A DNA stretch of 64,000 bases from Aeromicrobium yanjiei (GTDB taxonomy: Bacteria > Actinomycetota > Actinomycetes > Propionibacteriales > Nocardioidaceae): positions 2,666,001 to 2,730,000 of the forward strand of contig NZ_CP045737.1 in NCBI RefSeq assembly GCF_009649075.1, in the 5' to 3' direction. How positions within the stretch are numbered: the first letter of the stretch is position 1; every line of letters starts with the position of its first letter. Positions 23,156-32,057 of this stretch are shown here, piece by piece. The position numbers and the translations under genes were made by a program. The notes under the pieces were generated by a model. It was given only the letters and a program-made list of their open reading frames with translations, searched no databases and was not told the origin of the DNA.

Positions 23156-24985
23156 ATGACCGTTCTCGTACGTCGTAGCCGTCCGATCGTCGCCGTCGCC
23201 GCTGCCGCGGCCGTGGGGGCCGCCCTGGTGGGCGTCGCCCCGCAGGACGCCGGCGCGACACCGTCCGCGCCCTCGTCGGGCGCCACCGCGTACGGCCGAG
23301 GGGGCGCCGTCAGCTCGGTCGACGCCAATGCCAGCCGCATCGGTGTCGAGGTGCTGCGCAAGGGCGGCAACGCCGCCGACGCCGCCGTCGCGATGGCATC
23401 CGCGCTCGGCGTCGCCGAGCCGTACAGCGCGGGCATCGGCGGAGGCGGCTACTTCGTCTACTACGACGCCAAGCGCAAGAAGGTCAGCACGATCGACGGG
23501 CGCGAGACCGCACCGGCGGGCATCAAGCCCGACGCGTTCGTCGACCCCGCGACGGGCAAGCCCTACACGTTCACGCCCGACCTCGTGTCGTCCGGCGTGG
23601 CCGTCGGCGTCCCCGGGACGGTCGCGACGTGGAAGTCCGCCCTCGACCGCTTCGGCACCCGCTCCCTCGCCCGCACGCTGGCGCCCTCGATCGAGCTCGC
23701 TCGCAAGGGCTTCGTCGTCGACGACACCTTCCGCAACCAGACCCTGGACAACAAGACCCGGTTCGCGGCCTTCCCCGACACGGCCGAGCTGTTCCTGCCC
23801 GGCGGGGACGCGCCAAAGGTCGGCACCCGGTTCCGCAACCCCGACCTGGCCCGCACGCTGTCCCGCATCGCGAGCCGGGGACCCGACGCGTTCTACCGGG
23901 GCACGCTGGCCGCCGAGATCGCGGACGTCGTGCGGCACCCGCGCAAGGACCCCGCCTCCGCACTGCCCGCACCCGCCGGCTCGATGACGACCCGGGACCT
24001 CGCGACGTACCGGGTCAGGAAGCAGGACCCGACCAAGGTCTCCTACCGCGGCCTGTCGGTCTACGGCATGGCGCCGTCCTCGTCGGGCGGCACCTCGGTG
24101 GGCGAGGCGCTCAACATCCTGGAGAACCACCGCCTCGGTGGAGGGACGCGCACCGCCCGCAGCCTGCACCTGTATCTCGAGGCGTCCGCGCGGGCGTTCG
24201 CCGACCGCAACGCGTACGTCGGAGATCCAGCGTTCGTCGACGTGCCGACCCGGACGCTGCTGAGCCAGCGCTTCGCCGACTCGCGCGACTGCACGATCGA
24301 CCCGACCCAGGCCGCGCCGAAGCCGGTCGCGGCGGGCTCGCTGGACGGCAGGGGCTGCGCGACGCGGGCGGCCGCGGAGAAGCCCGACACCGAGAACGTC
24401 TCGACCACCCACCTGTCGGTCGTGGACCGCTGGGGCAATGCGGCGGCCTACACGCTCACAATCGAGCAGACCGGTGGCTCGGCGATGACGGTGCCGGGGC
24501 GCGGCTTCCTGCTCAACAACGAGCTGACCGACTTCACCGCGGCGTACGACCCGAAGGACCCCAACCGCATCGCCCCCGGCAAGCGTCCGCGCTCCTCGAT
24601 GGCGCCGACGATCGTGCTCAAGGACGGCAAGGTGAAGTACGTCGTCGGCTCACCCGGCGGCGCCACGATCATCACCACAGTCCTGCAGATCCTGCTCAAC
24701 CGGATCGACCTGGGCATGACCCTGCCCCAGGCCGTCGCGGCCCCGCGTGCGTCCCAGCGCAACGCCGCCACGACCCCCGCCGAGCCGGAGTTCATCGCGG
24801 CCTACGAGGACGCGCTCGCACCGTACGGGCAGCGGCTCGTGCCGTCGGGCGACCAGTTCACGTCCGCTGCGGAGATCGGCGCCGCGGCGACGATCGAGGT
24901 GGACAGGAGCGGCCGTTTCATCGCGGCCGCCGAGCCCAAGCGCCGAGGCGGCGGCAGCGCCCAGGTCGTACGCCCCGGGCGGTAG
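23156..24985 (+). CDS. ggt: gamma-glutamyltranspeptidase
   Basis: A 609-residue secreted enzyme that cleaves gamma-glutamyl compounds. The signal peptide ends near residue 35 (hydrophobic core VAVAAAAAVGAALVGVA). The precursor cuts itself before Thr417 in STTHLSVVD, the new N-terminal nucleophile of the small subunit; substrate-binding features GGKNAADA-like KGGNAADAAVA, GRETAP, and PGKRPRSSMAPTIV with SPGG are intact. In mycothiol-using cells the physiological substrate is not glutathione made by the cell, so scavenging of peptides or other gamma-glutamyl compounds is likely. A purine-rich GGGGGGAAG site (about 23141-23149) supports ATG 23156. Confidence 0.92.
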   Translation: MTVLVRRSRPIVAVAAAAAVGAALVGVAPQDAGATPSAPSSGATAYGRGGAVSSVDANASRIGVEVLRKGGNAADAAVAMASALGVAEPYSAGIGGGGYFVYYDAKRKKVSTIDGRETAPAGIKPDAFVDPATGKPYTFTPDLVSSGVAVGVPGTVATWKSALDRFGTRSLARTLAPSIELARKGFVVDDTFRNQTLDNKTRFAAFPDTAELFLPGGDAPKVGTRFRNPDLARTLSRIASRGPDAFYRGTLAAEIADVVRHPRKDPASALPAPAGSMTTRDLATYRVRKQDPTKVSYRGLSVYGMAPSSSGGTSVGEALNILENHRLGGGTRTARSLHLYLEASARAFADRNAYVGDPAFVDVPTRTLLSQRFADSRDCTIDPTQAAPKPVAAGSLDGRGCATRAAAEKPDTENVSTTHLSVVDRWGNAAAYTLTIEQTGGSAMTVPGRGFLLNNELTDFTAAYDPKDPNRIAPGKRPRSSMAPTIVLKDGKVKYVVGSPGGATIITTVLQILLNRIDLGMTLPQAVAAPRASQRNAATTPAEPEFIAAYEDALAPYGQRLVPSGDQFTSAAEIGAAATIEVDRSGRFIAAAEPKRRGGGSAQVVRPGR

Positions 24986-25011
24986 GTAGCCCCAGTCCCA
25001 GCCCCAGCCCG

Positions 25012-25090
25012 CCCCCAGCCCAAATTTGCGGGGTTCTGCACTGTTTTCGCCCGCGAAAGCGTGCAGGACTCCGCAAATCTGGGCTGGGGG
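25012..25090. repeat. dispersed palindromic element, copy 2
   Basis: Thirty-base arms at 25012-25041 and 25061-25090: a C-rich CCCCCAGCCC / GGGCTGGGGG extension, then the shared AAATTTGCGG... core. Two of three arm differences would be G-U pairs in RNA. The centre (25042-25060) holds TTTCGC / GCGAAA. Lies between convergent ggt and ispH. Confidence 0.9.
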
Positions 25091-25103
25091 GCTGGTGGGC
25101 TGG

Positions 25104-26099
25104 CTACTTGTAGGGGACGCCTGCGGCCCTCATGTCCTTGCGGAGCTCGGGCGGCAGGGCGAAGATCAGGCTCTCGTCGGCGGTGCGCACGGCGTCGGCG
25201 TCCGGGTGGCCGTGATCGGCGAGATAGCCCAGCACCTCCTGCACGAGATCGTCCGGCACGGACGCTCCCGAGGTCACGCCGACCGTCTGGACGCCGTCGA
25301 GCCAGGCCTCGTCGATCTCGGAGATGTCGTCGATGCGGTAGGACGCCTTCGCACCGGCCTCCAGCGCGACCTCGACGAGACGCACCGAGTTGGAGGAGTT
25401 GGCCGAGCCGACCACGATCACCAGATCGGCGTTCTTGGCGATCTCCTTGACCGCGACCTGCCGGTTCTGCGTGGCGTAGCAGATGTCGTCGGACGGCGGA
25501 TCCTCCAGCTGCGGGAACTTCGCGCGCAGCCGGCTGACCGTCTCCATCGTCTCGTCGACGCTGAGAGTGGTCTGCGAGAGCCACGACAGGCGGGTGCCGG
25601 GCGGGAACTCGATGTGGTCGACGTCGTCGGGGGTCTGCACGAGCGTGATGTGCTCGGGAGCCTCGCCCGCGGTGCCCTCGACCTCCTCGTGACCCTCGTG
25701 GCCGATCAGCAGGATCTGGTAGCCGTCGCTCGCGAACCGCCTGGCCTCGTGGTGCACCTTGGTGACCAGCGGGCAGGTCGCGTCGATCGTCTTGAGCTGA
25801 CGCTCGGCCGCCTCGGCGTGGACCATGGGCGAGACGCCGTGCGCGGAGAACACGACCGTGGCTCCCTCGGGCACCTCGTCGAGCTCCTCGACGAAGATCG
25901 CGCCACGGGCCGCGAGGTTGTTGACCACGTGCTTGTTGTGCACGATCTGCTTGCGCACGTAGACCGGCGCACCGTAGAGGTCCAGTGCCTTCTCGACCGT
26001 GATGACCGCGCGATCGACGCCCGCGCAGTAGCCACGGGGATCGGCGAGCAGCACGCTGCCACCGACCGGGGGCATGCCAAGGGAGACCTGGGAAGACAT
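25104..26099 (-). CDS. ispH: 4-hydroxy-3-methylbut-2-enyl diphosphate reductase
   Basis: A 331-residue enzyme for the last step of the MEP isoprenoid pathway, turning HMBPP into IPP and DMAPP. The three Fe-S cluster Cys are in [10 protein letters not shown] (near residue 25), DATCPLV and [17 protein letters not shown] and FSAHGVSP hold the substrate-binding His residues, and GSANSSNS follows. Full length. TAGGAT six bases before ATG 26099 and an overlapping GAAGG make either initiation mode possible. The prenyl transferase gene at 44452 would use the product. Confidence 0.95.
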   Translation of the reverse strand: MSSQVSLGMPPVGGSVLLADPRGYCAGVDRAVITVEKALDLYGAPVYVRKQIVHNKHVVNNLAARGAIFVEELDEVPEGATVVFSAHGVSPMVHAEAAERQLKTIDATCPLVTKVHHEARRFASDGYQILLIGHEGHEEVEGTAGEAPEHITLVQTPDDVDHIEFPPGTRLSWLSQTTLSVDETMETVSRLRAKFPQLEDPPSDDICYATQNRQVAVKEIAKNADLVIVVGSANSSNSVRLVEVALEAGAKASYRIDDISEIDEAWLDGVQTVGVTSGASVPDDLVQEVLGYLADHGHPDADAVRTADESLIFALPPELRKDMRAAGVPYK

Positions 26100-26105
26100 G
26101 CCTTC

Positions 26106-26111
26106 ATCCTA
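26106..26111 (-). promoter_or_regulatory. -10 box of ispH
   Basis: TAGGAT on the minus strand, six bases before ATG 26099. Confidence 0.45.
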
Positions 26112-26199
26112 GGTGACACGCAATGCGCCCGGGCCCGACGCGATGGTCCTCACACCTCATTCGGGGCGCACGAGGTTGATTCGGCCTGTAATGTCGGTC

Positions 26200-26385
26200 C
26201 GGTTGCCTCCACCGGGGCGGCACTGCGTACGCGCCGAGGCCCGTCACGTCCGCAGGAGTCAACACACGAGACGGGCATGGAAGACCCAGCACGACGGCTC
26301 CCACCGGAGCCTTGGGGTTAATCGGTATCGATCCGACAGGCATCCTTCGCGCCTGAACCCGACAGGTCATCTTTCACAGGCGTGC
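26200..26385 (+). promoter_or_regulatory. ydaO-type c-di-AMP riboswitch
   Basis: The 300-bp gap before the NlpC/P60 gene holds the conserved core of the ydaO/yuaA riboswitch: TTGGGGTTAATCGG (26312-26325), a small CGG/CCG hairpin, ACAGGCATCCTTCGCGCCTG (26336 on), GAACCCGACAGGTCAT and TCACAGGCGT near 26375. These match the leader described upstream of actinobacterial cell-wall hydrolase genes (rpfA, nlpC types), in which c-di-AMP turns expression off. A TAATGT -10 box lies near 26190. The 5' boundary is approximate. Confidence 0.85.
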
Positions 26386-26399
26386 ACGAAGGAACCCCT

Positions 26400-26909
26400 A
26401 TGCGCACGTACACACGTGTCCTCGCGACCCTGTTCACCGCCCTCGTCGTCGTCCTGACCGGCCTGACGGGCACCGCAAACGCCAAGACCACCACCACGAC
26501 CCGCGCAGACACCGTCCTCAAGCAGGCGGCCAAGCTCAAGGGCAAGCCCTACAAGTGGGGCGGCGCCGGCCCCCGCGCCTTCGACTGCTCGGGCTACGTC
26601 CAGTACGTCTACAAGAAGGCCGGCAAGAAGATCGGCCGCACGTCCGGCGCCCAGCTCAAGGGCAAGCGGATCGCCAAGGGCAAGAAGAAGCCCGGCGACA
26701 TCCTCGTGTTCCGCCGCGGCGGCAGCGCGTACCACTCGGCCATCTACGCCGGCGGCGGCAAGATGTGGGAGGCCCAGCGCACCGGCGTCCCGGTCGGCAA
26801 GCACAAGATCTGGTCGCAGGGCTACGTCGTGGTCCGCCCCGGCGGCGGTCTCAAGATGACCAGCACCAACAAGGCCGTCAAGACGACCATCGCCGGCACG
26901 CACGGCTAG
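26400..26909 (+). CDS. secreted NlpC/P60 (C40) peptidoglycan hydrolase
   Basis: A 169-residue cell-wall hydrolase. Signal peptide residues ~1-29 (VLATLFTALVVVLTGLTGTANA), then the C40 domain with catalytic Cys in FDCSGYVQYVYKKAG and His in AYHSAIYAGGGKM. The third catalytic position, usually His, is Glu in MWEAQRTG. It would cut the peptide stems of peptidoglycan. GAAGGA at 26388-26393 supports ATG 26400. The c-di-AMP riboswitch upstream links expression to envelope stress and osmotic state. Confidence 0.9.
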   Translation: MRTYTRVLATLFTALVVVLTGLTGTANAKTTTTTRADTVLKQAAKLKGKPYKWGGAGPRAFDCSGYVQYVYKKAGKKIGRTSGAQLKGKRIAKGKKKPGDILVFRRGGSAYHSAIYAGGGKMWEAQRTGVPVGKHKIWSQGYVVVRPGGGLKMTSTNKAVKTTIAGTHG

Positions 26910-26923
26910 TCCGACCCCACCTC

Positions 26924-26929
26924 TAGGGT
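26924..26929 (+). promoter_or_regulatory. -10 box, leaderless xseA
   Basis: TAGGGT, six bases before ATG 26936. Confidence 0.5.
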
Positions 26930-26935
26930 GATCGC

Positions 26936-28195
26936 ATGGCCCTGGAGACGAGCGCGGAGACCCCTGCACCGCTGCGGCAGATCTCCCAGCTCCTGGCCGG
27001 CTACGTCGACCGCCTGGGCGCCGTGTGGATCGAGGCCGAGATCGCCTCGCTCACACGGCGCCAGGGGATGTGCTTCCTGACGCTGCGCGACCTGCAGGCC
27101 AAGGTCTCGATCGAGGCCAAGTGCCACGCGAGCGTGCTCGATGCCTCGCACGCCCCCATCACCGAGGGCTCGCGCGTCGTCGTGCACGCCAAGCCGAGCT
27201 TCTACGCCCCGCGCGGCAGCCTCGCCCTCGAGCTGCGGGAGATCCGGCCCCAGGGCGAGGGCGAGCTGCTGGCCCAGCTCGAACGTCGCAAGCAGCTGCT
27301 CGCGGCCGAGGGACTGTTCGACCCGCGGCTCAAGAAGCCCCTGCCGGTCCTGCCGCGCGGCATCGGCCTGATCACGGGCAAGAACTCCGCCGCCGAGCGC
27401 GACGTCCTGCAGAACGCCCAGCTGCGCTGGGCCGACGTGCGCTTCGTGGTCCGGCACGCCCTGATGCAGGGCAACGACTCGGCGCGCGACGTGATGCGGG
27501 CGCTGGCCGAGCTGTCGGCGGACGCCTCGGTCGACCTGATCGTGATCGCCCGCGGTGGCGGCTCGATCGAGGATCTCCTCCCGTTCTCGGACGAGGGGCT
27601 GATCCGGGCCGTCCACGCCTGCACGGTCCCCGTCGTCAGCGCGATCGGCCACGAGCCGGACACCCCGATCCTCGACCTGGTCGCCGACCTGCGGGCGTCC
27701 ACGCCGACCGACGCCGCCAAGCGCATCGTGCCCGACGTCCGCGAAGAGCTCGCCGGGGTCGCGGCCATGCGCGAGCGGGCGCTGCTGGCCGTACGCTCGC
27801 GGGTCGATCGCGAGCAGCGCGGCCTGGCGGATCTGCGCTCGCGCCCCGTCCTCGCCCGTCCCGCGACGCTCGTCGAGGCCGAGGAGGTCCGGCTCCACGA
27901 CGTCCGTGACCGCGCCCGTCGCTCACTCGGGCACCGCCTGGACCGTGCCGGCGACGAGATCGGCCACCACCTGGCCCGGGTGCGAGGGCTGTCCCCGCTC
28001 GCCACCCTCCAGCGGGGCTACGCGGTGGCGCAGCTCGCCGACGGCGCGGTGATCACGTCGATCGAGCAGGTCCCCGACGGCACCGAGCTCACGGTCCGTG
28101 TCGCCGACGGCACGATCCGCGCCCGCACCGTGGCCGCACTGCCCGCCCATCCTGCCGACATCCCCCTGCCCCCAGAGGAGCCCGACGATGACTGA
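26936..28195 (+). CDS. xseA: exodeoxyribonuclease VII large subunit
   Basis: A 419-residue catalytic subunit of ExoVII, a single-strand nuclease acting from both ends. An OB-fold DNA-binding domain (residues ~10-105: [21 protein letters not shown]) precedes the catalytic domain with [36 protein letters not shown] and [27 protein letters not shown], the defining motifs. A coiled-coil region follows for XseB binding. It overlaps xseB by eight bases, so the subunits are co-translated. Confidence 0.95.
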   Translation: MALETSAETPAPLRQISQLLAGYVDRLGAVWIEAEIASLTRRQGMCFLTLRDLQAKVSIEAKCHASVLDASHAPITEGSRVVVHAKPSFYAPRGSLALELREIRPQGEGELLAQLERRKQLLAAEGLFDPRLKKPLPVLPRGIGLITGKNSAAERDVLQNAQLRWADVRFVVRHALMQGNDSARDVMRALAELSADASVDLIVIARGGGSIEDLLPFSDEGLIRAVHACTVPVVSAIGHEPDTPILDLVADLRASTPTDAAKRIVPDVREELAGVAAMRERALLAVRSRVDREQRGLADLRSRPVLARPATLVEAEEVRLHDVRDRARRSLGHRLDRAGDEIGHHLARVRGLSPLATLQRGYAVAQLADGAVITSIEQVPDGTELTVRVADGTIRARTVAALPAHPADIPLPPEEPDDD

Positions 28196-28415
28196 GACCA
28201 CTCCGGAGATCCCCTACGAGCAGGCTCGCGACGAGCTGATCGCCGTCGTGCAGCGGCTCGAGGCCGGCGGCACGAGCCTGGACGAGTCACTTGCCCTGTG
28301 GGAGCGCGGCGAGCAGCTCGCGGCGATCTGCCAGACCTGGCTCGACGGCGCGAAGGCCCGGCTGGCGGCCGCCTCGCGCTCGGGCGATCAGGACGTCGAC
28401 AGCGAGGAGATGTAG
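28188..28415 (+). CDS. xseB: exodeoxyribonuclease VII small subunit
   Basis: A 75-residue helical protein: [43 protein letters not shown] is the XseB signature (seen in pieces, with LExGxxSLDESLxLWERGExLA). Several copies decorate one XseA subunit and make it active. Starts inside the xseA stop region; its 3' end overlaps the convergent DUF4245 gene by 28 bp. Confidence 0.93.
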   Translation: MTETTPEIPYEQARDELIAVVQRLEAGGTSLDESLALWERGEQLAAICQTWLDGAKARLAAASRSGDQDVDSEEM

Positions 28416-28915
28416 CGCTCGACGACCTTGCGCGAGGCCGAGCTGTTGACCAGAGTCGTCACGCCGTCCTCGGCGCGGACGTAGATCCACCGGCCCTTGG
28501 GGCCCGAGCGGACCGACCACTCCTGCCCGTCGACCTCGGCCTTGCCCGCGGGCTTGCTGCCCTCGGCGAAACGGTCGACCGCACGATCGGCACTGACCTT
28601 GATCTGCTCCAAGCCGATGTAGTCGCCGGAGTCGGTGAAGACGCCGAGGTGCCACGCCTCCGGGTCGAAGCGGGCGGTCCTGGCCTCCCAGCCGCGCGGC
28701 AGCGACGTGGGCGCGAGCAGCGGGAAGGACGCGACCGGGCGGGCCTGCTCGACGACCTTGGCGTAGTCGATCGGGTCGATCGTCTTCGCGGTGTCGTTGG
28801 TGAACAGGATCTTGCCGAACGCCCAGAGCGCCAGCACGATGAGTCCGAGCACTGCGACGGAGCGCAGGATGTCACCCATTGCGGGATTGCCCCGGGAGGA
28901 ACCGGTCGAGCTCAT
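28388..28915 (-). CDS. DUF4245 membrane-anchored protein
   Basis: A 175-residue protein with one N-terminal transmembrane helix ([20 protein letters not shown]) and an extracytoplasmic domain: [57 protein letters not shown]. This is the actinobacterial DUF4245 family, regularly found between xseB and glpX; function unknown. ATG 28915 is chosen because AAAGGA lies five bases upstream; the in-frame ATG at 28921 would touch that site. Confidence 0.85.
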   Translation of the reverse strand: MSSTGSSRGNPAMGDILRSVAVLGLIVLALWAFGKILFTNDTAKTIDPIDYAKVVEQARPVASFPLLAPTSLPRGWEARTARFDPEAWHLGVFTDSGDYIGLEQIKVSADRAVDRFAEGSKPAGKAEVDGQEWSVRSGPKGRWIYVRAEDGVTTLVNSSASRKVVERYISSLSTS

Positions 28916-29013
28916 CGGCATCCTTTCGCGACGTCGGCGCGTCCACCCTACGGGGCCGGTCCACCTCGTCGTCCACGGACTGCACACGCGACTGCCCCAC
29001 GGCCCGGGCCCGC

Positions 29014-29019
29014 TACGAT
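29014..29019 (+). promoter_or_regulatory. -10 box, leaderless glpX
   Basis: TACGAT, six bases before GTG 29026; it decides the glpX start, as the frame is open far upstream. Confidence 0.55.
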
Positions 29020-29025
29020 GACCCC

Positions 29026-30033
29026 GTGGACAGCCTCAAGCCCGCCGCCCAGGCGCCTGACCGTAACCTCGCCCTCGACCTGGTCCGCGTGACCGAGGCA
29101 GGAGCGATGGCCGCCGGCCGGTGGGTCGGCCGTGGTGACAAGAACGGCGCCGACGGCGTCGCGGTCAACGCGATGCGCTCGCTCATCAACACCGTGCAGA
29201 TGAGCGGTGTCGTCGTGATCGGCGAGGGCGAGAAGGACGAGGCCCCCATGCTGTTCAACGGCGAGGAGGTCGGTGACGGCACCGGTCCGGCGTGCGATGT
29301 CGCGGTCGACCCCATCGACGGCACGACCCTGACCGCCAAGAGCCTGCCCAACGCCGTGTCGGTCATGGCCGTCGCACCGCGCGGCTCGATGTACGACCCG
29401 TCCGCCGTGTTCTACATGGAGAAGCTCATCGCCGGCCCTGAGGCCGCCGACGTCGTCGACATCCGCCTGCCCGTCGCCGAGAACATCGCCCTGGTCGCCA
29501 AGGCCAAGGGCATCTCCCACAGCGACGTCACGGTCTGCGTCCTCGACCGTCCCCGCCACCAGGGCCTGGTCGACGAGATCCGCGCCGCGGGCGCCCGCAT
29601 CAAGTTCATCATCGACGGCGACGTCGCCGGCGGCATCACCGCCGCGCGTCCCGACACCGGGGTCGACCTGCTGGTCGGCGTCGGCGGCACGCCCGAGGGC
29701 ATCATCACGGCGTGCGCGATCAAGGCGATCGGCGGCACGATCCAGGGCAAGCTGTGGCCCATCGACGACGACGAGCGCCAGCGCGCGATCGACGCCGGCC
29801 ACGACCTCGACCGGGTGCTGCACACCAATGACCTCGTCACCGCCGACGACTGCTTCTTCGTCGCGACCGGCATCACGGACGGCGAGCTCATGAACGGCGT
29901 CCGCTACGGCGCCGGCAAGGCGTACACCGAGTCACTGGTCATGCGCTCGCGCAGCGGCACGATCCGCAAGATCACGAGCGAGCACCAGCTGGGCAAGCTC
30001 CAGGCCTACTCGGCCATCGACTACGAACACTGA
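29026..30033 (+). CDS. glpX: class II fructose-1,6-bisphosphatase
   Basis: A 335-residue GlpX-type phosphatase for gluconeogenesis, converting fructose 1,6-bisphosphate to fructose 6-phosphate with Mg2+/Mn2+. Metal-binding motifs [23 protein letters not shown] and [18 protein letters not shown] are present; the C-terminal [14 protein letters not shown] is typical. GTG 29026 gives the family length. Many actinobacteria have only this FBPase type. Confidence 0.94.
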   Translation: MDSLKPAAQAPDRNLALDLVRVTEAGAMAAGRWVGRGDKNGADGVAVNAMRSLINTVQMSGVVVIGEGEKDEAPMLFNGEEVGDGTGPACDVAVDPIDGTTLTAKSLPNAVSVMAVAPRGSMYDPSAVFYMEKLIAGPEAADVVDIRLPVAENIALVAKAKGISHSDVTVCVLDRPRHQGLVDEIRAAGARIKFIIDGDVAGGITAARPDTGVDLLVGVGGTPEGIITACAIKAIGGTIQGKLWPIDDDERQRAIDAGHDLDRVLHTNDLVTADDCFFVATGITDGELMNGVRYGAGKAYTESLVMRSRSGTIRKITSEHQLGKLQAYSAIDYEH

Positions 30034-30050
30034 TATGTCACCGTGGTGAG

Positions 30051-30977
30051 ATGACGCGGTCCGGAGAGCTCTTCGCCTCACTGCCCTCGGGCATCGACAT
30101 CTGCTTCGAGACGTTCGGCAGCCCGGACGACCCCGCGGTCCTGCTCATCATGGGCCTCGGCGGGCCGATGGGGTGGTGGTCGGTCCCGTTCTGCGAGCAG
30201 CTGGCCGAGCGCGGCTTCTTCGTGATCCGCTACGACAACCGCGACACCGGCCGGTCCACCAAGCTGCGCCAGCACCCGGTCAGCCGCGCCGACATCGTCC
30301 GCGCCTTCGCCAACCTGCCGGGTGCCGCGGGGGTCACGCCTCCGTACACCCTGAGCGACATGGCCGACGACGGCATCGGCGTGCTCGACCACCTCGGCAT
30401 CGACCGGGCCCACCTGGTCGGCGTGTCGATGGGCGGCATGATCGCGCAGACGATCGCGATCGAGCACCCCGAGCGCGCCTTGTCGCTGGTCTCGATCATG
30501 TCGACGACCGGAAAGCGCACGGTCGGCCTCCAGCACCCCAAGGTGCTGCCGGTCCTGCTCTCCTCCCCCGGGCGGACCCGCGACTCGTACGCCGCAAGGT
30601 CCGTCAGGGGCTCGAAGGTCATCGGCTCCCCCGGGTTCCCGTCCGACGAGCAGACCGATCTCGAGCGCGCCTACGAGACGTACGACCGGGGGTGGTCGGC
30701 GAGCGGGGTCCGCCGCCAGATGCTCGCGGTGCTGACCCAGCCCGACCGCACCCGGGCCCTGGGGCGGCTCGATCTCCCGGTCGCGGTGATCCACGGCCTG
30801 AACGATCCCCTCGTGCACCGCTCCGGCGGCAAGGCGACGGCCGACGCGATCCCGAACGCGGAGCACATCGAGATCGCCGGAATGGCGCACGACCTGCCGG
30901 CCCAGCTCTACTCGACGTACATCGAGACGATCGCCCGCACCGCCGCGAGGGCGTCGGGCACCGAGGAGGCGCGATGA
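30051..30977 (+). CDS. alpha/beta hydrolase
   Basis: A 308-residue alpha/beta-fold hydrolase. Oxyanion region GLGGPMGWW, YDNRDTGRST, nucleophile elbow GVSMGGMIAQ, an acid in HGLNDPLV and a C-terminal His in AGMAHDLP complete the triad. It resembles the esterase/haloperoxidase-like subgroup (aclacinomycin methylesterase-type). Substrate unknown. Overlaps the PaiB-like gene by ATGA, so the two act together or are co-produced. Confidence 0.85.
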   Translation: MTRSGELFASLPSGIDICFETFGSPDDPAVLLIMGLGGPMGWWSVPFCEQLAERGFFVIRYDNRDTGRSTKLRQHPVSRADIVRAFANLPGAAGVTPPYTLSDMADDGIGVLDHLGIDRAHLVGVSMGGMIAQTIAIEHPERALSLVSIMSTTGKRTVGLQHPKVLPVLLSSPGRTRDSYAARSVRGSKVIGSPGFPSDEQTDLERAYETYDRGWSASGVRRQMLAVLTQPDRTRALGRLDLPVAVIHGLNDPLVHRSGGKATADAIPNAEHIEIAGMAHDLPAQLYSTYIETIARTAARASGTEEAR

Positions 30978-31618
30978 GGCACAACCCGGCGTACGCCACC
31001 GACGACGAGCAGGTCGTGCGGCGGATCATCGCCGAGAACCCGTGGGGCATGATCGTCAGCCACCACGACGGCGACCTGGTGGCCTCGCACTACCCGATGC
31101 TGCTCGACGAGGACGCCGACGGCCTCACGATCGTCACCCACGTGGGTCGTCCCGACGAGCAGCTCCACGGCCTCGGCGAGAGCGAGGTGCTGCTGGTCTT
31201 CCAGGGGCCGCACGGCTACATCTCCCCCAGCTGGTACGCGCCCGCGGCGGGCCGGATCCCGACGTGGGACTTCAGCACGGTGCACTGCCACGGCACGCCC
31301 CAGGTGCTCGGCGAGGAGGAGAACCTCGCCGTCCTGACCCAGCTCACCGCGCACTTCGAGCAGCACGTCGAGCACCCCGCGTGGCTCGACCAGGAGCTGG
31401 GTGCCCGCGCCGCCAAGGGAACGGTCGGGCTGCGGATCCCGGTCGACCGCTTCACCGCGAAGGTCAAGATGAGCCAGGACAAGGACCCGGCCACGGTGCA
31501 GTCCGTGATCGATCACCTGCGCGCACCCGGCCCGTACCACCAGCCCTACCTGGCGGACGAGATCGAACGTGCCCGGACCGAGCACGTCGGTTCCGCATCT
31601 GCGGATCACGAAGGCTGA
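30974..31618 (+). CDS. PaiB-family FMN-binding protein
   Basis: A 214-residue protein of the PaiB/FMN-binding split-barrel family: MRHNPAYATDDEQVVRRIIAENPWG, SHYPMLLDED, HVGRPDEQ, FQGPHGYISPSWYA and a C-terminal helix with VDRFTAKVKMSQDK. Bacillus PaiB was described as a negative regulator of sporulation and protease genes; in other bacteria these proteins are heme/flavin-binding enzymes or unknown. ATGA overlap with the hydrolase gene supports the start. Confidence 0.85.
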   Translation: MRHNPAYATDDEQVVRRIIAENPWGMIVSHHDGDLVASHYPMLLDEDADGLTIVTHVGRPDEQLHGLGESEVLLVFQGPHGYISPSWYAPAAGRIPTWDFSTVHCHGTPQVLGEEENLAVLTQLTAHFEQHVEHPAWLDQELGARAAKGTVGLRIPVDRFTAKVKMSQDKDPATVQSVIDHLRAPGPYHQPYLADEIERARTEHVGSASADHEG

Positions 31619-31639
31619 GCACCTCCGCACCTGATCCCC

Positions 31640-31645
31640 TAAGGT
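31640..31645 (+). promoter_or_regulatory. -10 box of the molybdate operon
   Basis: TAAGGT, seven bases before ATG 31653. GGTGAGGA overlaps it, so a leadered transcript from further upstream is also possible. Confidence 0.4.
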
Positions 31646-31652
31646 GAGGATC

Positions 31653-32057
31653 ATGGCGCACATACGGATCTCGGACGCTGCCCGGTTCCTCGGTGTCAGC
31701 GACGACACCGTGCGGCGGTGGGTCAGCAGCGGAGCGCTGACGTCCGTCCCCGATGCGGGCGGCCGCATGGCCATCGAGGGCAAGGAGCTCGCGGCGTTCG
31801 CGCAGGACCAGGCCCGCTCGATGGCCGATCCGTCCGGCACCGCGAGCTCGGCCCGCAACCGGTTCGTCGGCCTCGTGACGGCGGTCAAGGCCGACACCGT
31901 GATGGCGCAGGTCGAGATGCAGTGCGGCCCGTTCCGCGTGGTGTCGCTCATGAGCAGCGAGGCCGTCGACGAGCTCGGCCTCGAGGCCGGGTCGGTCGCC
32001 GTGGCCGTCATCAAGTCGACCAACGTCATCATCGAGTCGCCCGGGACGTCCGCATGA
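31653..32057 (+). CDS. HTH-TOBE molybdate-responsive regulator
   Basis: A 134-residue protein joining an excisionase/MerR-like winged helix (HIRISDAARFLGVSDDTVRRWVSSGAL, residues ~2-30) to one TOBE/Mop domain (SARNRFVGLVTAVKADTVMAQVEM... ending AVAVIKSTNVIIE). Mop domains bind molybdate or tungstate, so this is a compact one-component sensor, different in its DNA-binding part from E. coli ModE. Its stop overlaps modA by ATGA, and it probably controls the modABC genes behind it. Confidence 0.85.
   Translation: MAHIRISDAARFLGVSDDTVRRWVSSGALTSVPDAGGRMAIEGKELAAFAQDQARSMADPSGTASSARNRFVGLVTAVKADTVMAQVEMQCGPFRVVSLMSSEAVDELGLEAGSVAVAVIKSTNVIIESPGTSA

Noticed and set aside
21096-23159. 687-codon plus-strand frame opposite the antiporter
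   Set aside because: His/Arg/Asp-rich shadow translation without homology; the minus strand has a full antiporter with intact motifs.
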